Assembly (NCBI GenBank): GCA_002573585.1
Contig: PDNB01000018.1
Coordinates: 62,001 to 126,000 of the forward strand
Source of the DNA: Helicocarpus griseus UAMH5409
Taxonomy: Eukaryota > Ascomycota > Eurotiomycetes > Onygenales > Ajellomycetaceae
Reading direction: 5' to 3'
Length of the DNA: 64,000 nucleotides
Shown: positions 1 through 11,278 of the stretch, one piece after another
Layout: each line of letters opens with the position of its first letter
Numbering within the stretch: the first letter of the stretch is position 1
The notes under the pieces: model-generated
What the model saw: the letters and a program-made list of their open reading frames with translations, nothing else
Database searches by the model: none
What the model was told of the DNA's origin: nothing
Made by a program: the position numbers and the translations under genes

Positions 1-83
1 CTTGCACCCCTGATCTCCCAGATTAAATTTCCCAAAGATTATACCGCAGTCTGTTGCTCGATTTGCTAATAGCAGACCTAGGG

Positions 84-367
84 TTACAAGGCTGCCGTTA
101 GCATGCCACGCAATAATGGTTTATCTTTTACGTGTTTCAATACACCAATGGCGCATCCAGTGCATCCATTACCAACACAATAAGCATTGTCACTGCAGGG
201 AACAGCACAGATCCGTTTATGTATGATGTTAGCTCTCCTCATGTGATAACTGAGCTTAAGCATCAACTTACGCTCAATTCTGCTGCTCTTGCTTTCTCCT
301 CCAGAGGGCTTGAAACTGCAATCGCAGCAGTGGTGATGGCGAGGAGAACGAGAAGGAAAGATTTCAT
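84..367 (-). pseudogene. Possible decayed small secreted cysteine-rich protein
   Basis: Reading leftward from an ATG at 367, the first 20 residues form a textbook signal peptide (MKS, a hydrophobic run, then an A-V-S-S cleavage region), ending at a strong GTAAGT donor at 271. A second open stretch (about 84-230) carries C-x3-C-x5-C-x4-C-x2-C, the spacing of many small fungal secreted peptides, and stops at 84. A CTAAC branch-like site lies between them. The halves do not join in frame: the best acceptor (CTGCAG, exon from 192) gives an immediate stop, and earlier AGs are out of phase by one base. It could be a frameshifted gene, a sequencing error, or chance juxtaposition. No function is claimed. 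Confidence 0.35.
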
Positions 368-2265
368 CTTCAATTCAGGATAATGGTGATTGGGTGTAGT
401 GTTTTGGTTTTGGATTTTTAATTGCGGGGAAGATTGAATTCTGGGAGCATAAAACAAGAGGGCAAAGCTGGGCTTTTATTCCTTTTCTCTACCCTCGCTG
501 ACGGAGAGTTATTTCAAATTGTCAGTTTAACTCATTAAATCACTCTTTACGGAATGGAATGACTCTCGGATATGTCTCACCTCAGAAACTACTGAAGTGT
601 AACATTCAAGGTTGAGGTGCATATGTCTCCGTGGCGAAGACCCAATCAGTATCTGTGCCGTTTTAGCTCAGTGCTCTGCAGTTGGATTTGCATCTCACGG
701 AAACCCTTTGTTCATGCAGCAGCAAAGGGATGTTCCGGGAAGCGGTGGCCGTGGCCGAGAAATGTCAATTCAAACGCCTTTTTTCATGATATATTTAGCT
801 CAAGTTGAGCTGGACTAGCTGTACCTGGCTAGTAGCATAATTGAGCGGGCACAATGAATTTTGCTTCATTCTTCTATCTTAGAGACACCCCGCTTTAATC
901 ACCTTGCACGGGTGAGGCGTCGTGGCTTACAGATGCACAGGGAGGTGATACCTTGCACTTCGGCCCTACCCTCTAACTGACTCTAATCCTTCGGGCCATG
1001 CTTATTAGTCCTAACTTCATGCACAGAGCAGGTGTACCATGATGTAGATATGCTTTGCCATGGCTCCAAGATCCGAGCCAAAATCTCGATCGTCGAAAAT
1101 CCGATATCTGCTTGAATTAATACGTTCAGCCGCAGGTTGCACATATATTGAGAGAAGGACAAGCGATTGGACAGAAAGGTGGAATAAAGAACAAAAAACA
1201 AAACTCAGTCTTACAGTTTAGTTCAGCTCTGTTATGTTTGAAAGCTTCCATTCAGTTCTTGAAGATGGGGGTAAGCTCCGAAGCCATTCTTGAGGTCGGA
1301 AGGGAAACTATCTCCGAGTGATGAACCTTGGTCGATTCCACGGCGCTTGATGAAGCAACATTCTTGCTTTGCACTCCGGCATTCTCCAATTTTCACCATG
1401 TTTAAGATCCGTTCAAAAGCAGCGGAAGGAAACGTTTCCGGTCTGTTCCTTTTCCATCTCTTTTACGAAGCCCAAATTGAATTAAGACTCTGAAAGACAT
1501 AAGAATTTGGGATATTTTTTTTAACTCTTTCCCAGTGTCTGCCAAGTAGTATATTTGAATGTTTCTTTCTTGGAATCGCCCTCCCACTATTTCATAATTT
1601 AAATGTTTTTCTGCTCTTTTATTTGATAGTTAACACTTATGATTGAAAAGCACTGCCAGTACTGTTAAAAAGTAGCATTCATGATTCTATGCTGCATCAA
1701 GGAAAATAATTAAATAATCTTTGATATTCTTTGTCTGCTCTTCTCCAATCAGGTTGACAGTTAAGTTAGCATGTTTCCCCTTCAACTCAAATTTCAGGAG
1801 ACAATGCCGGGCGAGCACAGTTTAACAGAAAGATCAAAGTATATGAAAGAGCTTAGCAATGTTTAGCTCATGACACTGAATTTCTTTCTGTTTAGAAAGC
1901 CCGCCTCCAAGTGTTTGCTAATGATAGAATGATGTAGTGAATGTAGTGACAAGCACTGTTGAATGTCGATATCTCCCTCTCCTCAGAGGAGTGTATATAT
2001 ACTTCATTGTCTGCAGTTGCTCAACAGTTAATCTTTATGTAGAGTCACTCGTTATTCTTATCGCCTTTTGAGCTTAGATAGTTTCCTGATACTGAGTGGG
2101 TACCTATCACGTCTGATACTCGAGAACTGGACACTACTTCAAGTAAGTCGAGCTATTCACCACGGCAGTCCTATATACTGCTTTCTCACGTCCCTTCTCA
2201 ATCAAAAAGATTACAAAAGTACTGACGAGAGATTTAGGAACATACGATTGCTTGAACCACCGAAG
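368..2265. other. Gene-free interval
   Basis: AT-rich sequence with only short overlapping open frames on both strands and no recognisable protein, tRNA or repeat. It contains the promoter of the gene starting at 2266, including a pyrimidine-rich stretch near 1970-1990. Confidence 0.5.
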
Positions 2266-2850
2266 ATGGCAAACGCCGCTCATTTGGAGAGGATAATGAA
2301 GAAGCATTTCGGTCCTGAGTATACGTACATGTGGATCAGAAACGATGACGACTCCCGACAAAAATTGCTGGAGCTCAATATGCAGGGAATGGAAATAGGG
2401 CAGAATGACGTGCACGGGTTTTATCCATTTTACGTTGAGCTCAGGGGTGAGCCTGTGCTTCTAACAGTCTGGACTGATACATCATCCCTTATGCCGCATT
2501 GGAAATTCATCTATCTGGACATGAAGTGCAGAAACTATCACCAAGGACTGAACATTGAAGTAGCTTACTTGGCAAAGGTGACAAAAGATGCTAGGATGGA
2601 TTTCAGCCTGTACGATACCATGCAACAAGACTATGCAGCCAAACACCTCGAAGCGAAGGTGAGGGAATCTGACGCGCTTTTGGTTAGCGACTCCTCAACA
2701 TCGATCCATTTGGGAACGGATTACTTTAACGAGGGAGAAGAGTCTATTTTCGCGAATGGTATAAACACTATGAAATATGGAGGTGAATTTACCTGGGTTC
2801 CATCCGAGGAACAAGCCTGCGCAGTACCGTTGATGCTTAATCAGGAGTGA
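2266..2850 (+). CDS. Hypothetical protein, 194 aa (copy 1 of a tandem pair)
   Basis: A single uninterrupted exon. The frame is open upstream to 2068, but the first in-frame ATG is at 2266 (M-A-N-A-A-H-L), so that start was chosen. The protein is acidic, has no signal peptide or membrane span, and matches no family I know. Its middle part (L-N-M-Q-G-M-E-I-G-Q ... P-F-Y-V ... L-L-T-V-W-T-D) resembles the matching part of the spliced gene starting at 4132, on the same strand about 1.3 kb downstream, which suggests an old tandem duplication. The clean 195-codon frame and the resemblance support it being real. The function is unknown. Confidence 0.6.
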   Translation: MANAAHLERIMKKHFGPEYTYMWIRNDDDSRQKLLELNMQGMEIGQNDVHGFYPFYVELRGEPVLLTVWTDTSSLMPHWKFIYLDMKCRNYHQGLNIEVAYLAKVTKDARMDFSLYDTMQQDYAAKHLEAKVRESDALLVSDSSTSIHLGTDYFNEGEESIFANGINTMKYGGEFTWVPSEEQACAVPLMLNQE

Positions 2851-4131
2851 TCACCCCTTTTTCACCTGCCATAGGTCTTGTCACATTTTCATCTTTCATG
2901 CTTCGTATTTCTTAAATCTTTTCTCCTTTTCCTATTATTCTTTTCTGCTTTCTGAACTATCAAAAGTACGATACATCATACTTTTTTGTTTGATCTCAAT
3001 GACCATGTTTCATTTTTAATCTCTATCGTTTTTCTTCCTCTGTCATGCTACACAAGTCTCTTCCTATTCACTGTGTCTCTTTTATTTCAAAGTTTAGTTT
3101 CAACCAATGATCCATCATCAATTGATGAATCATATAATATAACTATTAAGCCCGGCGTATTCTGTACTCTCACTGCTAGGGCAATAAACGCTATAAGCAA
3201 CAATAGAACTAGTCGGCAATTATCACAGACAGTTGATTTGAGAATAAAGTCAAGGGATAATCCGATTTAAAAGATGCCCCTTACTTATGATTAGATATGA
3301 AGGTGGCTTCAACGACAAGAAAAGAAACCTCTTCGTAGGCTTCTTCCATTACCAAATCTAGCATCGATCGGTTTTAATACATTCTTCTTTGGGCCAGCCC
3401 TGGCCGGCAGATTATCTCTTTCCGGATAATTGGATTTCCACCTTGCACAGATTGCAGGAGAGTCTGCATAATACGGGCAATTTATGGGCCACTCCCAATG
3501 GCCGAATATGAGGGATATCGCCAGGCAACTTAAATGTGCGGATTTATAAAACAGGCCATCATCGGTATTCTGGGTCCCGCAGCGGAGGAAAAACCCTGAA
3601 GTTAACGGACGATGCCGAGAGATTTGGCCTAGAAGATTGAAGGGAACAAAGCGATCAATTGGTAAATTTGTGAGAAGAAGTATCAGGACCACAAAGAAAT
3701 TTAACACCGTAGATGGGAATATCAGTACAAGTAAATAACGTATTGTACAGGGACGTGCCGAAGTGACGCCACGGCCATTATAATATGTGTAAAGGACCGC
3801 CCTTTTCGTTATTGGAAACCTCTGCTATGTTGAGGGAGAGTATAGATACTATCATCTCATCTTCCAGATTATTATTGGCTAACCTTTCTTTTTACCATTA
3901 TCAGCTCTTCCATATCTTTAGAGGTCGGTTTGCTCTGGTTACTGTCGACCCTTTCTTTAACTCCAATATTTGAATCTGTTGTCCCTGCATTGCCAAGCTC
4001 TCCTCCACGAGGCGTACATCTATCTATACGAAGCTTTTCTAATAGAAGCTTCTCCCTCTTCGATCAATACGAACTGACAGGCGAACCGCATCAAGCTTGA
4101 ATTAAGATATCCGCTCTTTTACTCCGAGACA
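2851..4131. other. Gene-free interval between the tandem paralogues
   Basis: AT-rich, with no convincing coding signal. Open frames at 2986-3270 (+) and 3309-3707 (-) have low-complexity or unremarkable translations. It probably holds the 3' end of the first gene and the promoter of the second. Confidence 0.45.
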
Positions 4132-4734
4132 ATGGTAGACGGTCCTGGAAACAATGAGCTGTCACGTCAAGCACACGACCATCAACATAGTATCGAGGAT
4201 ATGGTCACTAATTTATTCGAAAAGCTATATGACGTATTTGCATCACGTTTCATCTGCTTGTAGGTCGTTCATCCAAGGACATCCTACGTGCATTAGAAAT
4301 GGACGAGGAGGAGCTGGATATTGGTCAAATCAACGATGATGGACTCAATCCGATTTATATCAGCTCGTGCGTTTACAAACCTGGAAAGGGCGGGGTTGAT
4401 GTCCCCAAGCTTCTGGTTGTATTCACCAACTACGAAAAATTTGTTAGGGCCTCCCCTCCCTGAACCAAAGCATGTTATCAAAGCCCACTGGAGAAAACAG
4501 AAAGAAAGGGGCAAAACGACTCCTATCAAGGTGCCCTTTATTGCAGAGGTTGCTTGCCTGCCATTGAACAGGCGCGCGATTTTCAGTCTATTCTGTACAA
4601 CGTCTACCAATTCTCCGGTACCTCTGAAGCAACTATATATAGAGGATGAGGAGGCCAGGCACGATATGGAATGCCTGACTTATGACGGTAAAGAGAGGAA
4701 GAGTCTTGAATACCTGGCGTACAATCTTCAGTGA
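4132..4734 (+). CDS. Hypothetical protein, 156 aa (copy 2 of a tandem pair)
   Basis: Model of three exons: 4132-4189, 4264-4442 and 4501-4734. The first intron (GTATCG...TTGTAG, 74 bp) and the second (GTTAGG...AACAG, 58 bp) were placed because they are the only simple splices that keep one frame from an ATG to a TGA. The product is acidic, without signal peptide or membrane span. The stretch L-E-M-D-E-E-E-L-D-I-G-Q, then P-I-Y-I and L-L-V-V-F-T-N, lines up with the single-exon gene at 2266-2850, and a weaker match continues after the second intron. Both donors are weak, so exon edges are uncertain. The family is unknown to me. Confidence 0.5.
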
Positions 4735-6672
4735 ATAAATGCAAAACGCCTGAGTGACCAAGTCATACCTAAATCTGAACTGCGGGCACTAAACAATGAT
4801 ACCAAGAGACAAACTTCTCTATCTGAGAAGCAAAAGCCTGCCTCTGGCATATAATGACTTGGAAGTATCACAGAGACACTCAGTTTTATTCCCAGCACTC
4901 TTCTCTTCTTTCTGCCAATCTTCTTTCCTTATGTACTAGTATCTTCAAACCTCTGTTTGTCTTGCACACCAGTCACCCCTTTCCTATTATCCTCCTTATT
5001 TTCTCCTTATACCAACTTAGTCAAAAATCCATCAATGTCCGCAATTAAACCAGTCTATACTTTCTGAGGTCAAAGATTTGCAACTGAGCCCCTACCCCTA
5101 CAGGAGACTAAGGAGCTGATAGATTGATAAGAGAACCTAGCATGAGTTAGACTTGATCAGTGTCTCCATCTTCAAAGCAATCGGAGGTTTTTTAGTATAT
5201 TAATTACCTATAAGAGACAGAGAGTCCGCTAATAGTAATAAAGCGAGCAATGTGATAAGATACAGTCGGATATGAAAACCTACACCGACGTAAAAGTCAT
5301 ATGCGATGTCGAATTCGATGAGAAGCGATTGACCCTTCATCTATGACTCATCCAGCATTAGAGCAGACATTGCAGAAACTTCACTGTCCCAGCTCCGGCC
5401 GTTCCTTTATAACGTGGACCGTTCGCCGTTGGAAAGGCGGCGGAGAGCCCCGAGCCCCTTCCTATATCTCCTATTCCCCATAGGTCGTTGCGAACTGTAG
5501 AGTATAAAAGATAGAACCAGGTTTTTTAACTGATATGTGATTATATTGAACAAAAGTATATAGATCCAAGGAAGGATTCTCAGCGAGTTAGTACAAAACA
5601 AAAATTAGCAATATAGCACACAAGAATACACGGAAAAAAAGCCATGGACAATAAATCTCGAAAAACCGGGGGGGAATCTCCCGAGACCGACTCAAAGCAG
5701 AAAGTAAACTGTTTTCGTAGAAAATAGGATGAACAGAGCGTGAAACATCACAAAAACACCAGAAGTGCAAAAATATCGCATGTCAGTTGTAAAAAAAATC
5801 AAGCAGATCAGAAGCAGAGGAAAGCAAAAAGTCGAAAACCCCCTTAAGAAACACCATATCACACCGTCCCACGTCCAAGTTATATCCAGTAAAAAGCAAT
5901 ACCCCGAGCATTGTTGCCCATAAAAAATTCCCAGGAGAGTTAAAGCAGTTGATTCCAAGAACCGCCCATTTTGCCTGGCGCCCGATTAAGTTATGTGAAG
6001 ATGATAAAAAGATAAAAAAAGCCAAGTAAGAAGAGAACAAAACTATATTAACAAAATGCATAACAGGTCTCGGGAATATTTCGACTTCAAGATCAGGCTT
6101 TCAAATTGAAAGCTCGTCGTAGGTTGTCGCTGGCCTCTCATATGCATGTTGAGAAGACATCGGGATCCGAGAATGATTGAAGAGAAAGCAGCATGTGAAC
6201 GGGAAATGGCAGAATCTAGAGGGAAGTTGAGATTGACAAGAACGAAATCGTAAAAGACAGACCCTGTAAAGCCCATTCGTATTGGCCAATTCTTTAGACC
6301 GGATACAGTGTAAATAGGAAGCCATGGATGGTGCGTTCGTGACCATATTATAAAGCTCTGAGGGGAGAAGAACTCAAAGTCCCCAGGATGCTGACGGAGT
6401 GAGCAGTATATCGTAAAGATGAGCCGAGCAAGCAGGGACGGCTGTAAATATGCGAAAAAGAGACGTTTCTATCGTACAGGACACCGGTATAGTGGATATG
6501 GGACAAGAAAGAGAGATCGGTTGGGTATATTTAATCGGAGAAAAGGCTGTTGTTGAAGTTTAAAAAAAATCCGTGCCGTTGCATATCGTGACAGAACTAT
6601 TCCCAGGGTATGTAAAATTCTCAAGATGCATGACTGAATAAATTTAATATCGTCGTCAATAATTGTCCCTTT
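4735..6672. other. Gene-free interval, 3' flanks
   Basis: Convergent 3' flanks of the hypothetical gene (+) and the PHD-finger gene (-). Several hydrophobic open frames on the minus strand (5.4-6.3 kb) are T-rich flank sequence read as Phe/Leu, not recognisable proteins. Confidence 0.5.
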
Positions 6673-8916
6673 TCATTTCTCGCCGTATTTCCCAAACTCC
6701 TGCTGCCATTTGACTAGATCCCGTGTCAACACATCCATCATTTCGATGCTCGTAAGATCCTTGAAATCCTTCTCCTTTGGCTGAGAGGAACTCCCGTTTG
6801 CTTCGGCGTTATCGGCATTGTTCATTGCCTGGTCGATATTATTGGCTAATTGTTCTGCAACCTCTTTCGCAGAGGCAGCCCCACCGATCCCATTTGTGGG
6901 GGTTTGTTCCGGATTCGTAGCCATATCCACTTGTAATTGGGATATGAATTCGAGTATGGCTGCAACACGTCTCTTCATCTCGTTCATCGTGGTACGCTGG
7001 GGATTCATGTATCGCGGTTTACTGGGTTTCCCAGATTCTCCGCCGTTAAGGTAGACGCCGTTCGGTCCAAGGTGGCCGCTTGTAGGGGAATCGCCATGGC
7101 CTGTATCTCGAGACTGGCCTCGACGGGGAGAATTAATACTGCCACTCATGTCGTTACCGTTCACTGAGTCACGGTCACGAGTGTACTGATTTCGACCTAA
7201 ACGACCACGACGAGCCGGTGGACGACCGGTTTTCCGTGTGGCGGGTTTGGTGTTGGAGGACTCGTTCGTGACGCTAGGGGTGTCAGGGGCAGGCTGTGTG
7301 ATGGTGGGAGGATTGGAAGTGTTTTTGGCGGGTGAGATCGTCTCGGAGGGGTCTTCATCTGCTAATTGAATAGTTAGTTACGCCTTCTCCGTTTTCTGCA
7401 AATGGTGATGTAAATGTAACACTTACGATCCTTTCGACGATCTGATCTACTCTTTCGTCGATTGACAGGCTCATTTGTTTCCTTGTCCGGCTCTTTCTCT
7501 TTCTCTGATGTTTGGGGTTCCTTCTCTCGCTGGTTTCGAGCCCCACCTCTGGTCTTTTTGTTGCCGTTACCCTCCGGAGGGATGTTTGGCTTGCTTTCAT
7601 CATCAGACAGCGGATGTGACAGAGAGTTGCTTTGTTTCGAAAGGGAAGAAGAAGGGGAGCCAGTGCGTTGTCGTTTCGAAGCTTGCTTATTTCTATTCGT
7701 AGACTGAGAGTCAGCACATGCCACAAAAACCACAAAAGAATCTCCAAACCGAAGGGGGTCACATACGCTTCGCTGTCACTACGGCTCCTTTTGCCTCGAC
7801 GGCTTCCCCCCTCATCAGCAACGGATTTAGAATCTTCCTTGCTCTCCTCGATTGCTCGCTGCAGCTGCTCTTCGTCGTAGGCAGCATCACGGCTATTCAT
7901 GGTCGAACGACGCTTGGTGCTGAGAGCCTCCGCGCTGCTACGGCTCTTTTTATCTTTCGAGTTTCTGGCAGTATCGAGGGAGGATGATCTGGAGGAGGAG
8001 GATGACCGTGAGCCAACCACTGGCAGGTAGCGGGAGAACTTTTGACTGCGAGACCGTAAGCGTGAAGTCCACATTTTGGTTGTAGCGAGAAAATATGAAA
8101 CGATATTCAAGATAAAATAGAATGTAATGAACTGGTGCTCTTTAACGCAAGTGTAGTTGCAAAGGATACACTCATGGAAATTGAGGGCAAGGCCTTCGGC
8201 CACACAAGCGCACAACACACGAATGCCCATCAACGGGCAGACGGTGAAGGAGAGCACCCCATAGTGAATAAGCCAGTAGAGCAGAATGTTTCAGTTATCA
8301 CTTACCCATTGGAAGCTGAAATAATTTTGTGCAAGTCCTTCCGGCATTCTTCGCAAAAGTATTCATCGGGACTGGAGGCTTCCTCCATGATCCCCACACA
8401 GCCACCATGCTGCCAGACCTTACACGAGTCGCATTGAATGAACAAGCTCCCAGGCTCCTCAGACTGCATGTCCTCAGCAGATCCTGAAGCACCGGGAGCG
8501 GAGTCATCCTTGACATTGCCCGCTTTGGCAGTGCTGGAGCTGGCTGCTTCCTGGTAGATCAGCGGAAGACCGGGATAGTCTTGCTGTCCACACAAACATC
8601 TGGTTATTTCTTCTTCATCCCCTTCTTCTTCATCGTACTCATCATTTGGAGCTTGAAGGGATTCGTCTGGTTCGCCGTTGTTACGGCCTCGTTGGCGATG
8701 GCGCGTCTGTGGGGGTTCGGGGCGAGAATTTTGCTCGAGGTCGTCGATGGACTGGGAGCGCTGGGTAGAGGATCTGCGGGGCGAGGAGATTTTGTTATTC
8801 GAGCGCGTGCTCCTCTCGGCACGGCTGAGGGAATTCGAGGAGCTGGATGAGTTTGTGTGCTGCATTGCGGCGGATGGTTGGGATGTTCGAGCGCGAGAGG
8901 AGCGACGAGGAGTCAT
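6673..8916 (-). CDS. PHD-finger protein with AT-hook-like segment, Cti6-like, 613 aa
   Basis: Four exons: 8916-8306, 8045-7767, 7692-7427 and 7358-6673, with introns of 260, 74 and 68 bp; all phases match. An N-terminal Ser/Arg-rich region and an acidic patch precede a C4HC3 PHD finger at about 107-191 (C107, C109, C162, C165, H170, C173, C188, C191). The second and third Cys are separated by a long Ser/Ala-rich loop. Long charged, disordered regions follow, then a basic AT-hook-like segment (K-T-G-R-P-P-A-R-R-G-R) and a conserved-looking C-terminal helix. PHD fingers read histone H3 tails; this layout resembles fungal Cti6 proteins of the Rpd3L histone deacetylase complex, so a nuclear chromatin role is likely. 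The Cti6 assignment is inference from domain and architecture. It is divergent from the gene at 11279. Confidence 0.85.
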
Positions 8917-11278
8917 GGCTGGATGGCTATCTCCAACAGCAACTTCCGGAGCTAGCCTCTAACGAGTCATAGAGACTCTAGAAGCCGTGACAGTGATGAT
9001 TGAATTCTGAGAATAAGGCAGGATGAGTTTCCGTTGAAGAATGAGGAGCTGTTTCGGGGGGCGTCTTGGGGTGTCGAGGTGAGGGCGGTTGTTCGTAGCG
9101 GGAGGGTGGACAAGGGAATTGGGAGCACTTTCAGACGGTAAAAAAAGAGCAATACCTTGAGAGACAGGCACAGATGGCAGGATAAAGAGCTACATGCTCT
9201 GGGTAGAAGGCGTGAGGATGTTGAGAGAGAGAGAGAGGGAGTGGGAAGACAGTAGGATGCGCGGGAAATGGGAGAACAGAGACGGGGGCCACAGCAGCTG
9301 GGCGAGTTGACTCTTGACTTGACTTTGCCTTGACTTTCGCTAGTCTTTCCTTTCCCCGCGCACCGCCGCTGGGAGACTTTGGCCGAACCACTCCTCGCAG
9401 GAACCTTCGCGCGCCAACTCCCAACGCCACAGAATAAGAATATTAATATTAATCGGATTGATGCGGCTGTCAGGGGGAAGCTGGGCTGCTTGTGCTCGCG
9501 TCGGTATTTGTGCGCCGCGTTATTTAATAGTAAAAGGGTTATACTTCCCTTACGCCCAGCGCCAGCACCGTATCCCTGCAGGCTGACTGGTCTCGCGATT
9601 TGCTAACTACGCGTTTCTCATCAATGGCTTTGTCTCGCTCGAGATTGCACACACCAATTCTCAGCTCACGGCATGGGTAGAGTGCGCGTGTCTCTGCTAA
9701 TCCGGAGGATATGGGCTTGACAAACTGAATCGTGGGAAGAACAGTATTCAGACGAGTATGCAAGATTGAAGATATTCGACATTGATTAATTATGTCCATG
9801 ATTTAGTTCTGGCCCTTAACTGACACATCATTCACTGTACCCAGGTAGTTACGCACTTCCCATTCCCAGGCGGTATATTCGCTCGAAGTTGGACTAATTA
9901 TTCTCTACAAAGCCAACAATATTTGGATGACGAGAGCGTGACTGCCGTGCCCGGGTGAAGGGTCCATTCGATATCCGGTATATTGTTATGTTACGGGTTC
10001 CATATCTCTACACTACATCGTTCTCCCTCGAGTTGAGCGGTCGGGACAGCTTCGAAAAAAAGCAGATAGCGTGGGAGGGATGGGTTTAATATGGGGGCTA
10101 TGGGCATCGCTCCTCGAATGAGTCCTATTTGGCTACCTCAGTGTTAGCAGAGGAAAGGAGCGGGATTCGTCTCTGCTCAACCGCTGACTGATGGACATGG
10201 TCTGCGCATGGCTCAGAAACTCAGCCCGAATTCTTCACGAATGTATAACCTTACCCCCCCGCGAGATATTCTTTCTCTTGTCCGGGTGTTCGTTGGAGGG
10301 AGTACGTCTGAGGGGTACGGTTTGACGTTTGTCGGTAAGAGTGCTGGCAATCCCCAGGTCATTTCACGCAGGTACCAATGACAATGGACATGCCCTGTAA
10401 TTGGTCTGCTCTGCTGCAGTCACTCTGGCGCAGGGGGCCTGTAGAGAACACGTAGGAGGTTGTATCAATCATTGAGAAGGGGCCATTTGCCACGACAACA
10501 GCCCTCAAATCTGCAATAGTGACTCGATGGTTAGGCCAGGTACGTGGACGGTAAAGAAATAATGGCCTCGTAGACTACTTAGGCTACTTAGCAGAATGAG
10601 AGGAAGTGTATGTATAAAACGAACATGTTGATGTGTTTCCATAGTGCTAGCGGACGTTGTTCTCGTCGTTCTCTTCTTCTGAGGGGGCTGCGTGTCCCAA
10701 AGCGGTTAGTGCGGCTTCCCTGCCGTTGGAGAGCGTTGTGTGCTGAAGAAAGCTCATCTCGTATCTCATCCCATCTCAACATCATCGTTCATTTCATTCT
10801 CCTCTGCAAAAGTTCCCCCGGTTGTCTGCTGTGAAATTGGCTCTGTCAAAGCCATTTGCAAATCCTCGGTTTGTCTGTTGGATTTGGCTGTCTTGGAAAT
10901 TATATATATTACTCCCTCCCTCCCTTTCGCCCGTTGGCTTGTGGACAGGACACCGTCCATATTTGTCATCCCCGTTCTTCCTGTGTAAGTCCGCCCTCTA
11001 AACACACACCCCCCGTGGCACTCGTGGGTTTGTCGCTACGGTCCTCTCTGGTTGGGTATAAAAGCTATATTTCGCTGTTATTATTTCTTGGGTATTGTAT
11101 ACTAGACTGTTCTGCTGACTTCGTGGTTCTTGCCAGTTCGATTTTGGCATCCCCTTATCCTCCACATTTACCCCCCTCCCCCCTGTAAACCGTCCACCCG
11201 AAGCATACATATCAGACGTCATCTAGAAACGAGCGAAACTGGATATCCTGTCTGAAGTAGGATTTACGAGCTTGGAAA
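8917..11278. promoter_or_regulatory. 2.4-kb divergent intergenic region
   Basis: Separates the start codons of the PHD-finger gene (-) and the W-I-C-E-F-C gene (+), so it should hold both promoters and long leaders. Pyrimidine-rich tracts run toward each gene (about 10,780-11,180 on the plus strand). An AT-rich run lies at 9437-9452. No convincing protein was seen. Confidence 0.45.

Noticed and set aside
3309..3707. 132-codon open frame on the minus strand with a hydrophobic start
   Set aside because: The composition after the first 20 residues is unremarkable, with no motif or splice partner. It lies in AT-rich flank between the tandem paralogues.
5692..6061. Overlapping hydrophobic frames on the minus strand that could suggest a small membrane protein
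   Set aside because: Phe/Leu-rich because of A tracts on the plus strand. Several frames look alike, and it sits in the 3' flank of the PHD gene.
7355..8257. A 300-codon minus-strand frame overlapping the PHD gene
   Set aside because: It runs through two introns and switches from a meaningful Ser/Arg-rich segment to nonsense after 7767. The spliced model explains the good part.
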